From JAHCHG01 sp041745765 (GTDB lineage: Bacteria; Acidobacteriota; Blastocatellia; Pyrinomonadales; Pyrinomonadaceae): 64,000 nucleotides of DNA. Below, piece by piece: positions 59,284 to 64,000 of this stretch (its first letter is position 1; each line of letters starts with the position of its first letter). The notes beneath the pieces were generated by a model that was given only the letters and a program-made list of their open reading frames with translations, ran no database searches and was not told the DNA's origin. The DNA lies in assembly GCA_041745765.1 (NCBI GenBank), contig JBGTIH010000048.1, positions 17,566 to 81,565 of the forward strand, given 5' to 3'. The translations under genes were made by a program, and so were the position numbers.

Positions 59284-59353
59284 TTCTCTGCGAACTCTGC
59301 GTCTTTGCGTGAAAAAAAATAACTTCTCGCGAAGACGCAAAGTTCGCAGAGAA
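59284..59353. repeat. TTCTCTGCGAACTCTGCGTC palindrome
   Basis: The left arm at 59284-59312 and complementary right arm at 59327-59353 (CGCGAAGACGCAAAGTTCGC continuing AGAGAA) form a strong hairpin around a poly-A-rich loop. It resembles the widespread 'CTCTGCGTCTTTGCG' dispersed repeats. It lies in the divergent gap upstream of the MFS gene. Confidence 0.75.
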
Positions 59354-59503
59354 AAGCTTTTAAGATAAAAAGTCTATTATTTTGATTTGTTCTGTCTGTT
59401 AATTATTGATAAAAAGATCGGAAAAACTAAAAACCCGAAAAAATTTTTACTTTTCATTATTTGCCTTTTACTTTTCATCTTTTAGCTTTTACCTTTTACA
59501 TTT

Positions 59504-60682
59504 ATGCCGGAACAAAACCCGAAAGCAATTCGCGCTCTAAAGATTCTGCTTCACGCCGGATTTTTTGTTTCGGGCATCGCCACCGTTTTGATCGGACAAG
59601 TTTTGCCCGTTCTTTCGCAAAGACTGAATCTTAACGACGGGCAATCGGCAAACTTCTTTATTGCACAATTTACAGGTTCTTTGATCGGAACATTTCTGAC
59701 GAATTGGTTCGGCAAAAAAAATAAATTTATACCTGCAAGTTTGATCGGCTGTATTTTGATGGCAATCGGTGTTTTGATCTTGAATTCCGGCAGTTTCGAA
59801 CTGTGTCTTTTCGGTTTTTTTATCAATGGCGCGGGAATCGGTCTGACCTTGCCGGCGATTAATATGCTGATTGTCGAAATGAATCCTCTGCGCGGAACTT
59901 CCGCATTGAATTTTCTGAATTTTTTCTGGGGTGTCGGCGCGATTCTCAGCCAGCCATTTGTTGATTATCTGAAATTCGGAAATAATATTTTTCTGCCGAC
60001 CGCAATTCTTGCCGTTTTACTTTTTTCAATCTCCGCCGGACTTTTGTTTTTACCGAAAAACATCGAACAAAAACCTCTGAAAAATGCGGACAACGAAGCG
60101 GATTTTTCAAAACCGATTTGGACGAATCCGATTGCTTGGGCGATTGCCGCGTTTAATTTTATTCACGTCGGATTTGAAAGCGCGATGGGCGGCTGGCTGA
60201 AAACTTATACGAACAGAATTGAAGATGCAACGATTGAATCAATGTTTCCGCCGATATTTTTATATTTTTTGTTTTTCGTCATCGGTCGCGGAGCCGCGCC
60301 TGTTTTTACGCGCTTCTTGGACGAAAACAAAATGCTTTTTTCAAGTCTGTTGACGATTTTGCTCGGAATGCTGATCTTGCTTTTTGCCGAAAGTTTATTT
60401 TATTTAGGTATCGGCGCGTCAATCGCCGGTTTCGGAACTTCTGCGATCTTTGCCACAAATCTGGCGCGTTTTACAAAAATATTCGGCGCATCAGCCAGCC
60501 GACGCGCTATGCCGCTTTTTATTTTCGGCACACTCGGCGCGGCTTTTACGACGTGGATCATCGGATTTATCTCGAATTATTACGAAAATGATCTGCGCCT
60601 CGGAATGTTTGTTCTGCTCGCCAGTGTTTTAATTTTGATTATTCTGCAAACCGTCTTGACTTTTCAAACGCGGCAAAATTAA
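59504..60682 (+). CDS. MFS transporter (sugar/FucP-like)
   Basis: 392 residues with twelve hydrophobic segments in two halves, a pattern seen in MFS permeases. The loop NWFGKKNKFIPASLIGCILM stands in the position of motif A, and GFFINGAGIGLTLPAINMLI then NFFWGVGAILSQPF recall the FucP/GlcP sugar-proton branch. The substrate is uncertain. It is preceded by a pyrimidine-rich spacer of TTTTACTTTTCA-like words rather than an obvious RBS. Its TAA overlaps the convergent rluB stop (shared TTAA). Confidence 0.82.
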   Translation: MPEQNPKAIRALKILLHAGFFVSGIATVLIGQVLPVLSQRLNLNDGQSANFFIAQFTGSLIGTFLTNWFGKKNKFIPASLIGCILMAIGVLILNSGSFELCLFGFFINGAGIGLTLPAINMLIVEMNPLRGTSALNFLNFFWGVGAILSQPFVDYLKFGNNIFLPTAILAVLLFSISAGLLFLPKNIEQKPLKNADNEADFSKPIWTNPIAWAIAAFNFIHVGFESAMGGWLKTYTNRIEDATIESMFPPIFLYFLFFVIGRGAAPVFTRFLDENKMLFSSLLTILLGMLILLFAESLFYLGIGASIAGFGTSAIFATNLARFTKIFGASASRRAMPLFIFGTLGAAFTTWIIGFISNYYENDLRLGMFVLLASVLILIILQTVLTFQTRQN

Positions 60683-61437
60683 TCTTTTTTCGTTATTTTA
60701 GGTTTTTTGTTCGCCTCTTTTTTTAAATGAAAACCTTGAACTTCCTGCGGCGAAAGCAGACGAAATTCGCCGGGTTTTAAGAAATCGTCATTGATGTGTC
60801 CGATAGCTGTGCGGCGAAGTTTGACGACCGAATGACCGACACCGTCGAACATTTTCCTGATTTGCTGATTATGTCCTTCGTGCAGAACGACTTCATACCA
60901 GCCATTTTTCGGCGTTGATTTGAGTTCGGTAATTTTGGCGGGCGCGGTTCGGAAACCGTCTTCGAGCCTGATTCCGCGCCGCAGTTTATTGATCGCGTTT
61001 TCATTGGGTAAACCTTTGACTTTTACGTCATAAACCTTCGGAACGGTTTTTGACGAAGCGACAAGATTGGTAAATTGCCCGTCATTCGTCAAAATAATCA
61101 AGCCTTCGGTGTTGTAATCAAGCCGCCCGACCGGATGAAGTTTGCCGAATTTCGGCGGAACGAGATCAACAACGAGCTTTCTGCCTTCGGGGTCAGCCGC
61201 GCTCGAGAGATAGCCTTTCGGTTTATTGAGCAGAATATAGACATTTTCGCGCTGCTCTAAAATACGGTTGATCAATCTTCCGTTGACTTTTATATGATCT
61301 TTTTCCGTGTCGGCTTTCGTGCCTAATTCGGTCACGATTTCACCGTTGACGGAAACCTTTCCGTCGGCGATCAGCGCGTCCGCGCCGCGTCTTGAAGCGA
61401 TTCCGGCTTGGGCAATGAGTTTGTTCAATCTTTCCAT
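60679..61437 (-). CDS. rluB: 23S rRNA pseudouridine synthase B-like
   Basis: 252 residues. The N-terminal S4 RNA-binding domain (MERLNKLIAQAGIASRRGAD) is followed by the RsuA/RluB catalytic core with the nucleophile aspartate in GRLDYNTEGL (near residue 107) and the late HEGHNQQIRKMF motif. It isomerises a specific uridine in 23S rRNA. Its position near scpA-scpB matches the common bacterial order scpA-scpB-rluB, here interrupted by two tiny membrane-protein genes and about 290 nt of spacer. Confidence 0.92.
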   Translation of the reverse strand: MERLNKLIAQAGIASRRGADALIADGKVSVNGEIVTELGTKADTEKDHIKVNGRLINRILEQRENVYILLNKPKGYLSSAADPEGRKLVVDLVPPKFGKLHPVGRLDYNTEGLIILTNDGQFTNLVASSKTVPKVYDVKVKGLPNENAINKLRRGIRLEDGFRTAPAKITELKSTPKNGWYEVVLHEGHNQQIRKMFDGVGHSVVKLRRTAIGHINDDFLKPGEFRLLSPQEVQGFHLKKEANKKPKITKKD

Positions 61438-61529
61438 AAGAGATTATTTAACCACAAATGGACACGCTTTGGCACGGATGTAAATTTTATTTATTTATCT
61501 CGCAAAATTAATAATGCTGTTTTGCGGGA

Positions 61530-61661
61530 TTACTCTTTCTGTGCCGATTCTCGATAAGTAACTTTTGCCGGCTTGCGGATTTCTCCCGGCACTTGCGAGA
61601 AAATCCCGTAAATGACAAGTATGCTGGCAATTAAGCCGACGATAAAGATGATAAGCTGCAT
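61530..61661 (-). CDS. 43-residue single-helix membrane protein
   Basis: ATG at 61661, TAA at 61530. The protein begins MQLIIFIVGLIASILVIYGI, one clear membrane helix, then a basic/Pro tail (VPGEIRKPAKVTYRESAQKE). A strong RBS (GGGAGG) lies 8-10 nt upstream, inside the end of the preceding gene, and only 2 nt separate the two genes. This is good evidence for a real, translationally coupled small gene. Function unknown. Confidence 0.65.
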   Translation of the reverse strand: MQLIIFIVGLIASILVIYGIFSQVPGEIRKPAKVTYRESAQKE

Positions 61662-61663
61662 AC

Positions 61664-61846
61664 TTATTTGCCTCCCGCGTTCAATTTAAAATATATGCCT
61701 AAGGCTAAAATCGAAGGCACCCAAACTCCGACAAAAATTCCGGCTAATTGCTGCTGATCTCCGAACACGCCGAACCAAAGACTGACCGAAAACAGAAACG
61801 AAATAAAAGCCGCACCTAAAATTGAATAATCTGATCTATTTAACAT
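61664..61846 (-). CDS. 60-residue two-helix membrane protein
   Basis: MLNRSDYSILGAAFISFLFS is followed by VSLWFGVFGDQQQLAGIFVG and VWVPSILALGIYFKL, giving two membrane helices. AAGGAGA lies 9 nt upstream of the ATG. It pairs with the 43-residue gene 2 nt downstream; together they look like a small membrane complex. I know no function for either. They sit between scpB and rluB. Confidence 0.7.
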   Translation of the reverse strand: MLNRSDYSILGAAFISFLFSVSLWFGVFGDQQQLAGIFVGVWVPSILALGIYFKLNAGGK

Positions 61847-62137
61847 TGTATCTTCTCCTTGATAAAAATCTTTTTTTGACAGGTCTTTTTTTCTGTACTG
61901 TTCATTAAAAAAAGACGAACTACTGCCTTAAAATCCCGATAATAAATTTCAGCGATTCATTAAAAAAATAGCTTCTAAAATGCTTGCTACAAACTGGTTT
62001 TCGCGCGTATAAATGGATTGGATTCAGATTGTGTGAAAAATATCACAAAATATTCTCTATGACCAAAACGGCTGAATTTCTAAGCCTTAAAAGCGGAAAT
62101 CAGGCGACTGAATATTCGACGAGATTAAACATTTTTA

Positions 62138-62701
62138 TTAAACGACGCCGGCTAAATCTTCGAAATCTTCAATCGAAGGCAATTCCGATAAATCTTTTAG
62201 ACCGAATTGGATAAGGAAATCTTTGGAAGTTCCGTACATCATCGGTCGTCCGACGGTTTCCTTTCTGCCTTTGGCAATAATCAGACGTTTATCGAGCAGC
62301 GTTTTGATCGAAGAAGCCGATTGAACGCCGCGAATATCGAGGATTTCGGGAACGGTTACGGGTTGGCGATAAGCGATGACGGCGAGCGTTTCAAGGGAAG
62401 CGAGCGATAGTTTCGCGCTCGGACGCGTTTTTAGGAATTGGCGCACTTCTTCGTGAAATTCGGTGCGCGTCGAAAACTGCCAGCCGCCGCCGATTTCTCT
62501 GAGGCGCAGACCGCTTTCGCGCTGTTCGTATTCAGCTTGCAATTGTTCGATCGCGGATTCGATCGCGTCTTTTTCTTCCGTGAGAACTTCCGCCAGAATT
62601 TTTGCGGAAACCGGTTCATCCGAAACAAAAATCAGAGCTTCGCAAATCGCCACCAATTCGCCGATACTGCGCGGTTGTTTTTCTTCGACTTCTAATTCCA
62701 T
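62138..62701 (-). CDS. scpB: Segregation and condensation protein B
   Basis: 187 residues with two winged-helix domains: IGELVAICEALIFVSDEPVS at the N-terminus and LSLASLETLAVIAYRQPVTV then PEILDIRGVQSASSIKTLLD, both ScpB hallmarks. With ScpA it binds SMC to form condensin for chromosome compaction. scpA is upstream on the same strand, 134 nt away, separated by a palindrome; the gap is larger than the usual scpA-scpB spacing. Confidence 0.94.
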   Translation of the reverse strand: MELEVEEKQPRSIGELVAICEALIFVSDEPVSAKILAEVLTEEKDAIESAIEQLQAEYEQRESGLRLREIGGGWQFSTRTEFHEEVRQFLKTRPSAKLSLASLETLAVIAYRQPVTVPEILDIRGVQSASSIKTLLDKRLIIAKGRKETVGRPMMYGTSKDFLIQFGLKDLSELPSIEDFEDLAGVV

Positions 62702-62710
62702 ATTATTTTT

Positions 62711-62835
62711 ACCGCGAAAAACGCGAAAAACGCCAAAAGCGAATATATTTTTTAATCGGTTTGTTCAATTGAAACGCTGCTCACGTGCCGTTCGCAATAC
62801 TAATTTTTTTTCGCGTCTTTCGCGTTTTTCGCGGT
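62711..62835. repeat. ACCGCGAAAAACGCG palindrome between scpA and scpB
   Basis: Arms ACCGCGAAAAACGCGAAAAA then CGC at 62711-62733 and the near-complement at 62813-62835 (one mismatch) flank about 80 nt. That interior holds a copy of the short dispersed repeat (62778-62809: CTGCTCACGTGCCGTTCGC then AATACTAA). One repeat family therefore appears nested inside another. The right arm ends at the scpA stop codon. Confidence 0.75.
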
Positions 62836-63609
62836 TTAAATCTTCTTCAGTATAATATCGCCGAAAACCTTATCCTGCACGAGCCGTACGCTTTCGGTAC
62901 GGACGATTTCGAGAACGGCGATGAATGCCAGTACGAGTTCGTTTTTCGATCTCATTTCCTTGAAAATATCGAGCAGATTAACATCTTTTCTACTGAAAAT
63001 CCGCTCCTTCAGATTTTTCAGCATATCGGCAAGCGACATTTCTTCGCGGGCGATTTCCATCTGAACTTCTTCCTTATGGCGCTCCATAATTTTTTGAAAA
63101 ACCTTTAATAGATCAAACACGGTCGCGCTGACTTCCAGATTGTTTTCGTCGGTTTCGATCTTTCCGCGTGAAAATGTCGCCTGTTCGACGGTCGAACGCT
63201 CGTAGAGCATTTCGGAAGCACGTTTGAATTTTTCGTGTTCGAGCAGCTGATTGACGAGTTCTTCGCGCGGGTCTTCAAATTCTTCTTCCGCGTCCGAAAC
63301 CGGATCGCGCGGAAGCAGCATTTTCGATTTTATCTCGATAAGAGTCGCCGCCATCACGATAAAATCAGCCGCGAGCGACACGTCCATACTTTTCATCAGG
63401 CGAATATATTTCAAATATTCATCCGTAATACGCGCAATCGGAATGTCAAAAATATTTGCTTGCTCTTGTTTAATGAGAAAAAGAAGCAGATCGAGCGGAC
63501 CGGCAAATTCGCCGAGTTCGAGGTTGATCTGATCGCGCGATCGGCGCACAATATGCGGCTGATCGCTCTCGAAATCAAAACTTAATTGTTCGGGTTGTGT
63601 GTGTTCCAT
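62836..63609 (-). CDS. scpA: Segregation and condensation protein A
   Basis: 257 residues, normal kleisin length. The N-terminal SMC-binding region (FAGPLDLLLFLIKQEQANIF, DIPIARITDEYLKYI) and AADFIVMAATLIEIKSKMLL are diagnostic. The C-terminal winged helix (NELVLAFIAVLEIVRTESVR) contacts the SMC head. It bridges the SMC heads together with ScpB. Confidence 0.94.
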   Translation of the reverse strand: MEHTQPEQLSFDFESDQPHIVRRSRDQINLELGEFAGPLDLLLFLIKQEQANIFDIPIARITDEYLKYIRLMKSMDVSLAADFIVMAATLIEIKSKMLLPRDPVSDAEEEFEDPREELVNQLLEHEKFKRASEMLYERSTVEQATFSRGKIETDENNLEVSATVFDLLKVFQKIMERHKEEVQMEIAREEMSLADMLKNLKERIFSRKDVNLLDIFKEMRSKNELVLAFIAVLEIVRTESVRLVQDKVFGDIILKKI

Positions 63610-63627
63610 TAAAATCTAAACAAGAAA

Positions 63628-63810
63628 TTATTTGAGCATATATGCAACGGCATCAAAAATAAATGATAGAAAACTTAGAAATATCAGAACAACGAAAACT
63701 CCAAAAATTGCGAGAATCGCATCTTTTATGACGCTTGCAGAATGATTGACTTTCCAAAGTGAATCGGGATTCTTTTTTGCCGTGTAAATCCAAAATAATC
63801 CGAAAATCAA
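63628..63810 (-). CDS. Small two-helix membrane protein, start uncertain
   Basis: The frame read from a TTG at 63810 gives 60 residues with a C-terminal helix (ILAIFGVFVVLIFLSFLSFI). The same frame is open upstream to 63876 and would complete a full N-terminal helix (IVSIIFLIIVLIIFVFFALI), but contains no ATG, GTG or better TTG there. The true start may be a rare codon, or the sequence may carry an error. Unknown function; directly upstream of scpA on the same strand. Confidence 0.45.
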   Translation of the reverse strand: MIFGLFWIYTAKKNPDSLWKVNHSASVIKDAILAIFGVFVVLIFLSFLSFIFDAVAYMLK

Positions 63811-63876
63811 CGCGAAAAAAACGAAGATAATTAAAACAATTATTAAAAATATAATGCTTACAATACCTTCGCCAAA

Positions 63877-64000
63877 TTAAGCAGAAGAAATAGAAATGTT
63901 GTGCCGATGAATGCTGCCTATTCGTCCGATGGCTGCTTTGACCTTTTCTATTAAAATTATCTCTGCTTTTGGCTGAACCATTTTTATTGTTTCAAGCGCG
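63877..64000 (-). CDS. Possible C-terminal end of a gene running off the window
   Basis: An open frame from the window edge ends at TAA (63877-63879) with ALETIKMVQPKAEIILIEKV then KAAIGRIGSIHRHNISISS. It is in the same frame as the small membrane protein that follows. There are about 40 codons only and no recognised family; a chance frame cannot be excluded. Confidence 0.25.
   Translation of the reverse strand, partial: ALETIKMVQPKAEIILIEKVKAAIGRIGSIHRHNISISSA

Noticed and set aside
61870..61920. TTGACA with downstream AT-rich DNA as a plus-strand promoter
   Set aside because: No plus-strand gene follows; the spacing to a -10-like element is poor.

Overview
The window is a gene-dense stretch of a mid-to-low GC, Gram-negative-type chromosome. 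The protein set fits an Acidobacteriota member, most likely class Blastocatellia (Pyrinomonadaceae-like). It has a TonB-type transducer with a zinc ribbon, lipoproteins with Asn/Thr-rich linkers, PxpABC, a C25 (gingipain-family) protease, type IV minor pilins, many zinc-ribbon membrane proteins, and intergenic spaces full of palindromic repeats. This placement is an inference from gene content; no rRNA or other marker is present.

Layout. 1-6.3 kb (minus): an ABC ATPase, the 5-oxoprolinase genes pxpB-pxpC-pxpA, a YcsG-like NRAMP-fold transporter without the metal-binding motif, and a class III aminotransferase cut by the window edge. 6.4-10 kb (plus): a 1208-residue patatin-like lipase with a large membrane domain. 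10-14.1 kb (minus): DppB/DppC-type permeases, MenG/UbiE methyltransferase and an M16-fold protein that has lost its zinc site. 14.4-20 kb: zinc-ribbon TonB protein, MscS channel with a cyclic-nucleotide-binding domain, a second atypical NRAMP, and a repeat-rich kilobase with two copies of a ~195 bp MITE-like element. 20-33 kb: aconitase, pyrophosphatase, a thioesterase, zinc-ribbon proteins, lipoproteins and gamma-glutamyltranspeptidase. 33-37 kb: a C25 protease and a poorly explained 1.1 kb spacer.

37.6-52.5 kb is the most coherent block. It holds an FHA protein and a Ser/Thr kinase (minus), four minor-pilin-type genes (minus), then, divergently, a second FHA protein, a class B penicillin-binding protein, an FtsW/RodA protein and a PP2C phosphatase. 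This has the same ingredients as the actinobacterial fhaA-pstP-rodA-pbpA-pkn cell-wall control locus, here wrapped around a pilin operon.

52.6-64 kb holds housekeeping genes: an SpoU/TrmH methyltransferase 11 nt behind a tRNA-Arg, two cyclophilins around dtd, a ThiF/MoeB enzyme, a DUF433 gene with a decayed DUF5615 partner, an MFS transporter, rluB, scpB and scpA, plus tiny membrane-protein genes.

GGT and PxpABC together could return glutathione-derived 5-oxoproline to glutamate. At least eight different palindromic repeat types sit between genes, several directly against stop codons. No CRISPR array, intact transposase, prophage or rRNA operon is visible.
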